A program made the position numbers and the translations under genes. The notes below the pieces were generated by a model. That model had not been told where the DNA came from, searched no databases, and saw only the letters and a list, made by a program, of their open reading frames with translations. A stretch of 10,665 bases of DNA from an uncultured Clostridium sp. (GTDB lineage Bacteria; Bacillota; Clostridia; Clostridiales; Clostridiaceae), in contig NZ_CALEVF010000231.1 of NCBI RefSeq assembly GCF_937920395.1, positions 1-10,665 on the forward strand, read 5' to 3'. Positions 1 through 6,973 of this stretch are shown here, piece by piece. The stretch's first letter is position 1. The number at the start of each line of letters is the position of its first letter.

Positions 1-33
1 GGGGTATAGGCTAGTTATAGAGGTCTATTAAAC

Positions 34-57
34 GTCGTGAAATTAAACTTTCACGAC
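34..57. terminator. Hairpin downstream of the lysis cassette
   Basis: Perfect 9-bp inverted repeat GTCGTGAAA / TTTCACGAC with the 6-base loop TTAAAC. Flanking A/T bases extend the pairing after one mismatch. It lies about 50 bases beyond the stop of the minus-strand coiled-coil protein gene, so it may end the lysis transcript. The T-tract expected for an intrinsic terminator is poor on both strands, so the terminator role is an inference. Confidence 0.45.
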
Positions 58-107
58 ATTTAATTTAATCCTTTGTTTTTTAATGGAGTAAAAATATATT
101 AATATTA

Positions 108-479
108 TTATAAACTTATAAGCTTTTGAACTATATATACAATAATTCCGCCCATAAGACTTGCAATTGTTATCAACAAAGGTGCTGAAAATGTTTTTCT
201 GCCTTCATTTTCATAGTTGTTCTTTTCTAATACAATTATTCTTTCCTCTATCTGTTTATTGATATTTGCAAATTGACTTGATAATACCCCGGATTGAGCT
301 ATAGCTTTATCATTAGCAAGTGCTACTTCACTTATATCATTGGCTCTATTAGCATCTATACGTTTTGCTTCTGCTACAAACATTTTTTCAATATATTCAA
401 AATGAATGTCCATTTGTTTCTCTAAATTTTTTATTTCACAGAGGCATTTCTCTAGTTCATCCACGTTGTCACATCTCAT
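108..479 (-). CDS. Coiled-coil, tail-anchored membrane protein of a phage lysis cassette (XhlA-like architecture)
   Basis: This encodes a 123-residue protein. The first 95 or so residues are charged and heptad-like, consistent with a coiled coil. A C-terminal hydrophobic segment (about residues 97-120, from SAPLLITIA to the end) is a likely membrane anchor. That architecture, next to a holin and an endolysin, resembles XhlA-type accessory lysis proteins and other small coiled-coil phage proteins. I see no motif that proves XhlA membership. It is the last gene of the cassette, 155 bases after the lysozyme. The start is unusual: AAGGAG (482-487) abuts the ATG at 479 almost directly, while the in-frame GTG six codons in lies about 15 bases away. 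The true start is therefore uncertain. Gene reality is likely; function is inferred from layout. Confidence 0.7.
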   Translation of the reverse strand: MRCDNVDELEKCLCEIKNLEKQMDIHFEYIEKMFVAEAKRIDANRANDISEVALANDKAIAQSGVLSSQFANINKQIEERIIVLEKNNYENEGRKTFSAPLLITIASLMGGIIVYIVQKLISL

Positions 480-503
480 CTCCTTAATTATATTGTAATT
501 TTA

Positions 504-523
504 GTGGAGGTTAAAACTTCCAC
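504..523. terminator. Short hairpin between lysozyme and coiled-coil gene
   Basis: Inverted repeat GTGGAGGTT / AACTTCCAC with a 2-base centre and one G-T mismatch. It lies between the minus-strand lysozyme gene and the last cassette gene, about 17 bases upstream of the latter's ribosome binding site. There is no strong T-run on either strand. It may be a weak attenuator or processing site. Confidence 0.3.
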
Positions 524-634
524 ACCAAGTATTTTTGATAGTCGTCAAATCTACAATTTTTTATACTGCCAATTTTAAGATACATGAAGCTTGTACAAAT
601 TTTAATTTTTATCTTGAATGGTTTACTCAAACTA

Positions 635-1540
635 TTAATTTAAAAGTTGTATTATAGTTAATGGACCTACAATTCCATCTTTTTTTAACCCTTTTGAAGT
701 CTGAAACTTCTGAACCGATAGTAATGTGTCCTGTCCAAGATATGAATCAGCTCCAGTCTTACCACAGTTAAATCCTAATGCAATAAGTTGTTGCTGTATG
801 AAGCGGACAAGCTCATTATGAGCTCCTGTAGCAACAAATGTTTTAGCTATAACTTCATTTGTATGGTTACCTTTGATACCATCTTCTAAAAGCTTGTCTC
901 CATTTTTATCTGTTAATCCAACTATATTGGCAGCATGTTGAAATGCCTTTATAACTGCACTAACAGGCACAGGAGATATTGAACTAAGAAATACGCCAGA
1001 ACTAAATTCATTTAAATCTACAGGTCCATTTATCCCGTTTACGATACCAGTTGATGAGTATTGAAATCCTATATAATTAACTGCATCCGGCTTTGCTACT
1101 CCATAATGAGCCACCCACAATGGTATATTCTTAACTGAGTTATTTAAATTGTTTGCGTAAAAATAATCTCCTGTATAAATGCATACTTCCTTATTATTTG
1201 ATATTAGATAGTTTACGAATAATCTTACATTAGAGCTTATCTTAGTTACGGTTTGACCTAATGCCACTTCCACATCTATAGCATATTTACAATCGGACGA
1301 AAGCCCATTTATAACATTCAAAAAATGTTTTGCCTCTAATATTGGATCATTTGCTCTTAAAAAATGATAAAATCCAACTTTTAGGCCAACTGCTTTAGCT
1401 CCGCTATATTGTGATTGTAACAATGGATTTTGGTAAGAGATACCTTCAGTAGCTTTAATATAAACTATTTCTATTCCACTGTTTTTCACTTTTTTAAAAT
1501 CCACACCTTGTTGATAATTGGATATATCTATGCCTTTCAT
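635..1540 (-). CDS. GH25 lysozyme (endolysin) with C-terminal peptidoglycan-binding repeats
   Basis: N-acetylmuramidase of glycoside hydrolase family 25, which cuts the glycan strand of peptidoglycan. It acts on the wall after the holin opens the membrane. With the start at MKGIDIS the protein has 301 residues. Family catalytic-site acids are visible: Asp5 in GIDIS, Asp89 and Glu91 in AIDVEV, and Asp175 in VDLNEF. Residues 1-185 form the GH25 barrel. Residues 197-300 carry two peptidoglycan-binding-like units, the second ending in GLKKDGIVGPLTIIQLL. There is no signal peptide, as expected for a holin-dependent endolysin. An ATG 15 bases upstream (1555) is possible, but GGAG at 1550-1553 lies 9 bases before the ATG at 1540. 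The truncated paralogue at 3860-4051 uses the same MKGIDIS start. The gene follows the holin by about 70 bases and is probably cotranscribed with it. Confidence 0.95.
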   Translation of the reverse strand: MKGIDISNYQQGVDFKKVKNSGIEIVYIKATEGISYQNPLLQSQYSGAKAVGLKVGFYHFLRANDPILEAKHFLNVINGLSSDCKYAIDVEVALGQTVTKISSNVRLFVNYLISNNKEVCIYTGDYFYANNLNNSVKNIPLWVAHYGVAKPDAVNYIGFQYSSTGIVNGINGPVDLNEFSSGVFLSSISPVPVSAVIKAFQHAANIVGLTDKNGDKLLEDGIKGNHTNEVIAKTFVATGAHNELVRFIQQQLIALGFNCGKTGADSYLGQDTLLSVQKFQTSKGLKKDGIVGPLTIIQLLN

Positions 1541-1610
1541 AAACTTCATCTCCATTTCTAAATTATTTTCTAATAGACAAGATATTTTACATATTTAGCT
1601 ATTGTTAATC

Positions 1611-1973
1611 CTATTGAAGTATTAGTGGTGTAATTTGGGGAACTCCCTGATCTTGTATTTTCTCTAAACGAGCTACTGCATTCTCTATTAAAACTTCCAA
1701 TTCACCTTCAATTAAGAAGTTTACTCCAAACTTAGCTTCAAGTAATGAAACCGCTTTAGCAAACTTTTGTTCATTTTCTAAAGTACCATATTTCTGGGCG
1801 ATTGCTACAATAACTTTTTCTGTATATTTTTCTATTATTGAAGCATTCTTTTCCCCAATTTCTTGTGTCAACTTATTTTTTATTCCTATTAATGCTTGTA
1901 CCACATAAGGTGTTATAGCTGTTACTGCAAAACCAAACAAGATTTCAATTACATTTAAAATTTGTTGTTCCAT
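1611..1973 (-). CDS. Phage holin, LLH family
   Basis: This encodes a 120-residue protein with one N-terminal transmembrane segment (about residues 7-30, ILFGFAVTAITPYVVQALIG). A long charged helical region follows. The motifs QKFAKAVSLLEAKFGVNF and LIENAVARLEK match the pattern of the Phage_holin_6/LLH family, where a lysine-rich helix precedes a C-terminal IE-AV helix. Holins form membrane lesions that let the cytoplasmic endolysin reach the wall. A good ribosome binding site (GAGGGG within 1981-1986) lies 7-8 bases upstream of the ATG. It is the first gene of a minus-strand lysis cassette and precedes the GH25 lysozyme. Family assignment is by recalled pattern, not by a search. Confidence 0.82.
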   Translation of the reverse strand: MEQQILNVIEILFGFAVTAITPYVVQALIGIKNKLTQEIGEKNASIIEKYTEKVIVAIAQKYGTLENEQKFAKAVSLLEAKFGVNFLIEGELEVLIENAVARLEKIQDQGVPQITPLILQ

Positions 1974-2418
1974 ATAAATACCCCTCTTATTAATTATTTA
2001 ATATCAATATGCCTGAAACTAGTAATAGCACTATACCTGATTATAGATGGTACTCCATTAAATGTTTCCCGTTCTAAAATCTTTTGAGCTTGTATATATT
2101 ATGCAAATTGCCAGTAAATGTACCATAATATAAAAGAGGTATTGTGTAAATAAAATCAAAATAAATAAGTACCACATTATTTATATAACGCAATACCTAA
2201 ATTATTTACCTGTTATTTTTGTTTATCCGCAAAGTGAAAAGTGGGAGATAAATTATAGTATAACAACTGTACAAACATTGAAACAACTAAAAGACACATT
2301 AATAGTATACCTTGTCCATATATATTCTAACTTTAAAGCACAAAATACAAGAGAATATATAATATATATTGAGCTAATAAATAGCTAGCTTAAATTTAAA
2401 AATAAGGGGTCTTTATAT
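1974..2418. other. Divergent intergenic region between lysis cassette and surface-protein genes
   Basis: These 445 bases separate the minus-strand holin from the plus-strand 113-residue gene, so promoters for both units should lie here. I see a nested inverted repeat at 2137-2198 (separate entry). An open minus-strand stretch at 1994-2098 could be a decayed gene end. A TATAAT at 2358-2363 lacks a good -35. CATATATA near 2318 resembles a mother-cell sigma factor -10, but without a convincing -35. The palindrome AGCTAGCT lies near 2383-2390. No complete gene is supported. Confidence 0.5.
2137..2198. repeat. Nested inverted repeat (62 bp)
   Basis: Outer arms AGGTATTG (2137-2144) and CAATACCT (2191-2198) can extend by three pairs, including one G-T. 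Inner arms are ATAAATAA (2161-2168) and TTATTTAT (2177-2184), with the loop GTACCACA. It lies in the divergent intergenic region. It could be a structured leader, a protein-binding site or a remnant of a small element. No target-site duplication is evident. Confidence 0.5.
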
Positions 2419-2760
2419 ATGGCAGCTTTAACTATAGATTTTGGAAGCCCTAAAACCGCTTCTGTTCAAGAAATACAGCTTACTGGAAAGATTGGTACTG
2501 ATTCTCCAACCTATGCAGTAACTATAACTTTAGATGTTCTCGATAATATTACTACTCCAGCTACGCCTACGCATAGATATTTTTATGTAACAAAGGAGTA
2601 TATTGCTGGCGCAGACTTCTCTACTACGCCCGATAAAGTTTATATGACAATTACTCCTAGATTAACTGCTAATGAACTTTTATCAACACCGGACCCAGTT
2701 ACACTATTAGTCAGTGGTGATGGTGGAGCTTTTGAAGGAGAAATGGTTCCAATAGCTTAA
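2419..2760 (+). CDS. Uncharacterised 113-residue protein, related to the C-terminal domain of the next gene
   Basis: I do not recognise a named family. The 113-residue product has no signal peptide and no membrane segment. It is rich in Thr, Pro and beta-branched residues, suggesting a small beta-sandwich. AAGGGG (2404-2409) lies 9 bases before the ATG. Around residues 18-75 the pattern IQLTGKIGTDSPTYAVTITL, then RYFYVTKEY, then PDKVYMTITP parallels the C-terminal part of the neighbouring DNRLRE protein (VRIIGIVAPMAIYEAIVKLT, NYYVTDEY, IDKIYNIAVLP). The two probably share a domain. The gene sits 74 bases before the DNRLRE gene with a hairpin between them, so they may be cotranscribed with attenuation. 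A structural or surface role is plausible but unproven. Confidence 0.8.
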   Translation: MAALTIDFGSPKTASVQEIQLTGKIGTDSPTYAVTITLDVLDNITTPATPTHRYFYVTKEYIAGADFSTTPDKVYMTITPRLTANELLSTPDPVTLLVSGDGGAFEGEMVPIA

Positions 2761-2781
2761 TAGTTTAATAATAAAATGCAG

Positions 2782-2804
2782 ACAAAGCCTGTCAATGGCT
2801 TTGT
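2782..2804 (+). terminator. Intergenic hairpin, probable weak terminator or attenuator
   Basis: Perfect 8-bp stem ACAAAGCC / GGCTTTGT with the 7-base loop TGTCAAT, starting 22 bases after the stop of the 113-residue gene. The following TTGTGTT is only partly T-rich, so termination would be incomplete. This could lower expression of the downstream DNRLRE gene relative to the small protein. Confidence 0.6.
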
Positions 2805-2834
2805 TTGTGTTATAAAATAAGGGGGTTGAAAAAA

Positions 2835-3746
2835 GTGGAAAGTATTATAATATCATCAACTAAAAGTCTTACATTAACAAATAAAATTCTTGATGGAAAC
2901 ATAAATAAAGATAATATAACTGTAGGATATGATGGAGTATATTCTTATTCTAGCCTTTTATTTTTCGATATTTCCAAAATACCCATTAATGCTGAAATAG
3001 CCAACGCAGAAATTGTATTATTTAAAACCGATAAATTCTATGATGACAAAAAAAAATGTATTTATATATATCCACTTTTTGACTACTTCAATAATTACAC
3101 TACCTACAAAAATCCTCCGATGGTTAACAATCTTATTCAAGGCAGTATCTATCCCATAACTTCTAAAATACTAGTTAAAGCTAACATTACTAAGATTGTA
3201 TCGCTATGGTTTAAGCATCCAGCCTCGAATAAGGGGATAATTCTATACAAAAAAAGCAATGATTTTATCACTAACTACGGTTCAGCAACATGTAAGGACA
3301 GTAGCCTAACGCCCTTTATAAAAGTGAATTATGGTATAAAAAAAACTATTGCAATACTTGAAAATAATACTAACTATAAAAACGAATGTAATCATAATAT
3401 TAAAAATTTCACTTCAATGAAAGTAATATATTATCCTTGTCCCTGCAATTGCAATCATAGTATTATACCAATACCAATACCAACAACAAGACAGGTTAGA
3501 ATTATTGGAATAGTTGCCCCGATGGCAATATATGAAGCTATTGTAAAGCTGACGGTAACTAGAATTGGTACTGGAAATACTGATAATTATTATGTTACTG
3601 ATGAATACGATAATTCAGCAAGCAGCATTTCACTTGCAATAGACAAGATTTATAATATTGCTGTTCTTCCACAAGCAAACCCAGTCGATACTGAAAGTAT
3701 AGCTTTTTATGGATCCTATAAAGGAAAAACAGAATTATTTATTTGA
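2835..3746 (+). CDS. DNRLRE-domain protein with Cys-rich linker and C-terminal beta domain
   Basis: With GTG at 2835 as start, the product has 303 residues. AAGGGGG at 2819-2825 is 9 bases upstream. The open frame runs back to a TTG at 2805, but that would overlap the hairpin and lacks a ribosome site. Residues about 3-168 look like a DNRLRE-type beta domain: SSLLFFDISKIP, ANAEIVLFKTD, a TTYKNPP segment, then KGIILYKK and FIKVNYG. Such domains are usual in surface or extracellular proteins, yet no signal peptide is visible. A short Cys-rich linker follows (CPCNC at 202-206, plus nearby His and Cys). Then comes IPIPIP and a C-terminal domain (about 220-303) resembling the 113-residue upstream protein. 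A structural, spore-surface or phage-particle role is possible; none is proven. Confidence 0.78.
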   Translation: MESIIISSTKSLTLTNKILDGNINKDNITVGYDGVYSYSSLLFFDISKIPINAEIANAEIVLFKTDKFYDDKKKCIYIYPLFDYFNNYTTYKNPPMVNNLIQGSIYPITSKILVKANITKIVSLWFKHPASNKGIILYKKSNDFITNYGSATCKDSSLTPFIKVNYGIKKTIAILENNTNYKNECNHNIKNFTSMKVIYYPCPCNCNHSIIPIPIPTTRQVRIIGIVAPMAIYEAIVKLTVTRIGTGNTDNYYVTDEYDNSASSISLAIDKIYNIAVLPQANPVDTESIAFYGSYKGKTELFI

Positions 3747-3830
3747 GCTATCACAACATAGACAATCTATACATTCATTTCTACTCCTTTGGCTAAATAA
3801 ACACAAATGTTATGAAATGATAATTCAATT

Positions 3831-3838
3831 AAGGAGGT
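3831..3838 (+). promoter_or_regulatory. Orphan Shine-Dalgarno-like sequence
   Basis: AAGGAGGT on the plus strand is a near-ideal ribosome binding site, but no ATG, GTG or TTG opens a frame of useful length at the proper distance. Reading on meets stop codons within about 30 bases. It sits next to the broken end of the minus-strand lysozyme remnant. It may therefore be the surviving 5' edge of a gene lost at a rearrangement junction, or chance. Confidence 0.4.
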
Positions 3839-3859
3839 AATAGTTAGGTTCTTTTATTT

Positions 3860-4051
3860 CTATATAGGGGTAGTGCTCGCAAACCCAATTCTAAGTTCTG
3901 CTGCCATTGCTCCACTGTATTGAGATTCTAACAAAGGATTAGTATATGTCACTCCTTCAGTAGCCTTAATATAAACTATTTCTACTCCACTATTTTTTAC
4001 TTTTATAAAATCCACATTTTGTTGGTAACTAGATATATCTATTCCTTTCAT
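3860..4051 (-). pseudogene. Truncated GH25 lysozyme (N-terminal fragment)
   Basis: The 63-residue product starts MKGIDISSYQQ and closely follows the first 57 residues of the intact lysozyme at 635-1540, about 75% identical by eye, up to LRIGF. It then ends in ASTTPI and a stop. Only the first catalytic-site Asp (residue 5) remains. The DVE motif, the last Asp and the wall-binding repeats are missing, so it cannot be an active GH25 enzyme. ACCTCC at 4059-4064 (GGAGGT on the minus strand) lies 7-8 bases before the ATG, so the start region is intact. The open frame extends upstream to 4084, but the MKGIDIS start is much better supported. The tail ASTTPI may align with RANDPI of the intact gene, suggesting a small deletion plus loss of everything beyond. 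Divergence at the DNA level argues for an old paralogue rather than a recent copy. Confidence 0.85.
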
Positions 4052-4210
4052 AAAACATACCTCCATTATTAATAATAATGTCATATCATGGATGTTAACA
4101 TAACAATTTTGATACTTTTAAAAAATATAAATGAAAAGTACGTTAAAAATATAATCTCATGAAATAATAAACGAACTTTAACTTGATATAAAACTTAATA
4201 TTATAAAAAA

Positions 4211-4372
4211 TGCAACTTCCTTAATTTCAAGAAATAATAGAACAATTTGAATGCTAAATGTTGCAAAAATGTAGCTATATGTATAGCTTTGAATATTATA
4301 TAATAAGTTCTATTAAATTCAAAGGTAATAGAATTCCTCCTTAAGGCCTAACATAATTGTTAGGCCTTTTTT
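4211..4372 (+). ncRNA. Candidate structured RNA ending in an intrinsic terminator
   Basis: Several inverted repeats are stacked before a strong terminator. They are TGCAAC (4211-4216)/GTTGCA (4260-4265), AGCTAT (4273-4278)/ATAGCT (4283-4288) with a 4-base loop, and TTCTATTA (4308-4315)/TAATAGAA (4326-4333) with a 10-base loop. CTTTGAAT (4287-4294) can also pair with ATTCAAAG (4317-4324), competing with two of the other helices. No plus-strand gene starts shortly after it, so a small RNA or a leader remnant is more likely than an active riboswitch. No known Rfam motif was recognised and no good promoter was found. AT-rich DNA can give such pairs by chance. Confidence 0.3.
4343..4372 (+). terminator. 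Strong intrinsic terminator, plus strand
   Basis: Perfect 10-bp stem AAGGCCTAAC / GTTAGGCCTT (4343-4352 and 4359-4368) with loop ATAATT and six Ts at 4367-4372. The polarity is clear: the plus strand has the T-run, while the minus strand continues with AAGGAGG-like sequence. The nearest upstream plus-strand gene ends about 600 bases earlier, so it may serve an unannotated RNA. Confidence 0.88.
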
Positions 4373-4380
4373 AGAACACT

Positions 4381-4426
4381 GAAAGTAACACAATACCAAT
4401 TGAGTTACATTCGCATTGAGTCTATT
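4381..4426 (+). repeat. Left copy of a 46-bp direct repeat flanking the ger operon
   Basis: 39 of 46 bases match the segment at 8747-8792 in the same orientation, and weaker similarity continues for some 30 bases. The repeat contains an imperfect palindrome, GTAACACAAT / ATTGAGTTAC, around a 4-base centre that differs between the copies (ACCA here). It may be a transposon end or a recombinase site. Confidence 0.75.
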
Positions 4427-4606
4427 GGTCATTCTTTAACATTGCAAATATGTTATGTTTTCAAAGCTTACCTTCTAAATTTCCACCCCTAATAATACAA
4501 AAACAACATGTTTAATATATATAGAAGAGTATCAACAACAAACAAATAAGTTTATTAATGCTTTTTTATTGCAGAGCCGTCTAACTATCTTTTAGAAAGA
4601 TTATAT

Positions 4607-5701
4607 TTACTTTCTTAACAAAGCTTTTAAATAATACACAATTAATGCAATGATTGGAATTATTACGGCTAATGATAAAAGTATATATGTAGATGTTAAC
4701 TGACCTATATATATATGCTGGGGAAAATTTGAAGCTATTAACAGTGAAGTAATAAAAACCAGGATACCCAAAGGTAGCGCTAAATATTTAGTGTCCTCTA
4801 ATTTTATTAGTTGAGAGAGACCTAGCATAGATCCATACATAGAAAAGCCCACCTTAATAAAATCACCCATTATAACAAAGAGAACAAAAAATACACCGAA
4901 TCTACTAAAGAACTCTCCTATTTTCATGATACGATAGGTCTGAAGAAGGGGAAAGAGTGAAGTAGATGCAAAATTTAACCCAAGTACTGATATAAACATT
5001 ATAGTGTTAGCCGTGAGGAGTATTCCTAAAAATATAATAGCTAACACTGCTGATTTTCTTACTCTGGATGATTCAGTGACTAATGGATATAGCATAGTTA
5101 ATACTATACTCTCACCATATGGAAAAGTAATGAGGAGCCAACCTTTTTTTATAACAGGAAATATACCTTTTTCAAGAACAGGCTTTAAATTATAAACGTT
5201 TATTGCATCTGGCATGGAAAATAAGAATAACCATTTCATCACAAATATAAACACAAACAAAATAAGAAAAATTTGGCACACTCGTGATAAATTTTCAATT
5301 CCAGTGTATGTTGCATATATAACTGTAGACATAAATACTATTCCAATTATGTACATTGACATTCTAGGCATTACAGCGATTAGTATAATTTCAATAATAT
5401 CTCTTGTGTCTCTTGCAGCTTCATATGCAAAAAAAATAATATATACTACACTCAAGGTATAGCCTATTACTTTCCCAAAAATTTTGGGCATATATGTAAC
5501 TATAGTATCCTTAGGATATTTTTTCCACAATTCGACATAAATAAGTTGCAGAATAATAGCTGGAATTATATAAATGAGCATTGCTATCCATGCATCCTGT
5601 TTTGCTTCAGGGGTTATCAAATAAAGAGCTGCAGTACCATAGGGCATCATTACAATGGCACTAAAGAGTTGATAGGCTGATATTTTTGTTTTCGTTTTCA
5701 C
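4607..5701 (-). CDS. gerAB: GerAB-family spore germination permease-like subunit
   Basis: Integral membrane B subunit of a GerA-type germinant receptor, related to amino acid-polyamine-organocation transporters. In the family it is the likely germinant-binding subunit in the spore inner membrane. The 364-residue product is hydrophobic throughout, with about ten membrane segments. An early stretch is QLFSAIVMMPYGTAALYL, and the family-like NLKPVLEKGIFPVIKKGW precedes TFPYGESIV in the middle. The length is normal. The start is GTG at 5701; AAGGTGG lies 7 bases upstream. It begins 32 bases after the C subunit gene and is the last gene of the operon. The start is inside a continuous A-C-B operon, so it should be made with its partners in the forespore. 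Ligand specificity cannot be read from the sequence. Confidence 0.95.
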   Translation of the reverse strand: MKTKTKISAYQLFSAIVMMPYGTAALYLITPEAKQDAWIAMLIYIIPAIILQLIYVELWKKYPKDTIVTYMPKIFGKVIGYTLSVVYIIFFAYEAARDTRDIIEIILIAVMPRMSMYIIGIVFMSTVIYATYTGIENLSRVCQIFLILFVFIFVMKWLFLFSMPDAINVYNLKPVLEKGIFPVIKKGWLLITFPYGESIVLTMLYPLVTESSRVRKSAVLAIIFLGILLTANTIMFISVLGLNFASTSLFPLLQTYRIMKIGEFFSRFGVFFVLFVIMGDFIKVGFSMYGSMLGLSQLIKLEDTKYLALPLGILVFITSLLIASNFPQHIYIGQLTSTYILLSLAVIIPIIALIVYYLKALLRK

Positions 5702-5733
5702 TTAAGTTCCACCTTTTTTATAATGTTTTTCCA

Positions 5734-6903
5734 TCAATCCATAGGTTTAGATATATATCCAGGTCTCTTTAAACTAGAAATTACCTTTATCTCAATATTT
5801 AAATTAGGAAATATATTCTTCCATCGTCCTTCAATATAACTCCATTCTTTAGGATAATCTCTATGTATCATTTCTCCAAATCCAAAAATATCTGCACCAA
5901 ACTTTTTTTGCGCTACATTTATAGCTAACTTAATTTCATTACTTATAGCATTATTCTGTATGATTTCTAATCTATCCATTATTTCAGGAGTCTTTATTGG
6001 GTCTATCTTACCAGTCATCTCGGATATATTACTTTCTTCTTTTACGTTTATCAGCATTGTATATGAATCAGTTTTTATTGAGGGTTTTATCTTACTACTT
6101 GCCCTAATAATCTCAAAAGTTATTTTACCGCCATCCGCTAATAAAGTTGTTATGTAACCGAATTTAACCTTGCCATTTATCCATTGCATACCTCGTGTTT
6201 CGTTCATGTCCATAAAACCTATGAGCTTATCCTTATTAAAGACTGCAGTACCAACCACTTCAAATGTTTCATCCGCATCAGTACTTTTACTTAAATTAAT
6301 AACACCTGTAACAGGTGTTTTTGTCTTACTAGATAAAGAATTAGCGAAATCTAAAATTGAAGCGGTATTTGTGAAACCAAAACTTGATTGTAACCTTAAT
6401 ATATTATCTACTTCATTAGCAGGAATTTTCTCATGAACTGATATCGCCCTTATAATATCAAAAGCATTACCTTTTGTTACAAGTAATGGAATATCGGGTC
6501 TCATTTTATAACCTCTTAATGAAGCATCTAAGATCAAGGCTATACCTGATTCCGCTAGTTTCTTACCTACTACTATAAAATCTATATGACCATAATTTAG
6601 TTCCTTACCAAGCTTTGTGGTTAGTTGACCTTTACAATCAGAAATACTATCACCTATAGTGTTAAAAACCACTACATCTGTAGCTTTCTGCTGACTTCCA
6701 GCTTTTTTTCCAATCATACCTCCACTTGAGTCCTTTTGTGGATTTAATATCTGTGCGGTTAACATGTATTTACCATCAGATGTTATATCATATCCTATTG
6801 CCACAGCTACAGCCAGTTTATCAAGTTCCTCTTTTGTACCCTTACAACTAGTTGCAAAAATTGAAATCATGATCAATATGAAAATAGAAATAAATCTTTT
6901 CAT
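5734..6903 (-). CDS. gerAC: GerAC-family spore germination lipoprotein
   Basis: Lipoprotein C subunit of a GerA-type receptor, anchored on the outer face of the spore inner membrane. The 389-residue product has a lipoprotein signal peptide (MKRFISIFILIMISIF) and the lipobox ATSC with Cys20 as the modified residue. The next part, ELDKLAVAVAIGYDI and MLTAQILNP, is the conserved opening of the Ger(x)C family. The C-terminal domain carries the family-like KFGADIFGFGEMIHRDYPKEW. GAGGAG lies 6 bases before the ATG at 6903. It follows the A subunit by 70 bases and precedes the B subunit by 32. Its length is typical, and there is no sign of decay. Confidence 0.95.
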   Translation of the reverse strand: MKRFISIFILIMISIFATSCKGTKEELDKLAVAVAIGYDITSDGKYMLTAQILNPQKDSSGGMIGKKAGSQQKATDVVVFNTIGDSISDCKGQLTTKLGKELNYGHIDFIVVGKKLAESGIALILDASLRGYKMRPDIPLLVTKGNAFDIIRAISVHEKIPANEVDNILRLQSSFGFTNTASILDFANSLSSKTKTPVTGVINLSKSTDADETFEVVGTAVFNKDKLIGFMDMNETRGMQWINGKVKFGYITTLLADGGKITFEIIRASSKIKPSIKTDSYTMLINVKEESNISEMTGKIDPIKTPEIMDRLEIIQNNAISNEIKLAINVAQKKFGADIFGFGEMIHRDYPKEWSYIEGRWKNIFPNLNIEIKVISSLKRPGYISKPMD

Positions 6904-6973
6904 AAGCTACTCCTCATTTTTTTTTAGTTTAGTTTCTTTCTGTTCTTTTTATAAAAATTTTTAGTAAAGTAGG

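Larger units (their letters stand above)
4085..4606. other. Gene-poor region downstream of the germinant receptor operon
   Basis: About 520 bases hold no credible protein gene. Features seen are the 14-base word ACTTGATATAAAAC at 4181-4194 (repeated at 8951-8964), a chain of inverted repeats from 4211 ending in a strong plus-strand terminator (4343-4372), and the left copy of a direct repeat (4381-4426). No clear T-rich terminator for the minus-strand ger operon was found beyond its stop at 4607. Confidence 0.5.

Noticed and set aside
4301..4372. Riboswitch or T-box leader ahead of the terminator
   Set aside because: No T-box sequence, no known riboswitch core, and no plus-strand gene directly downstream to control.
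5004..5462. Plus-strand open frames opposite the gerAB gene
   Set aside because: They run antisense inside a well-supported membrane protein gene and have no ribosome sites; they are shadows.
5960..6964. Plus-strand open frames opposite the gerAC gene
   Set aside because: Antisense shadows of a clear lipoprotein gene.
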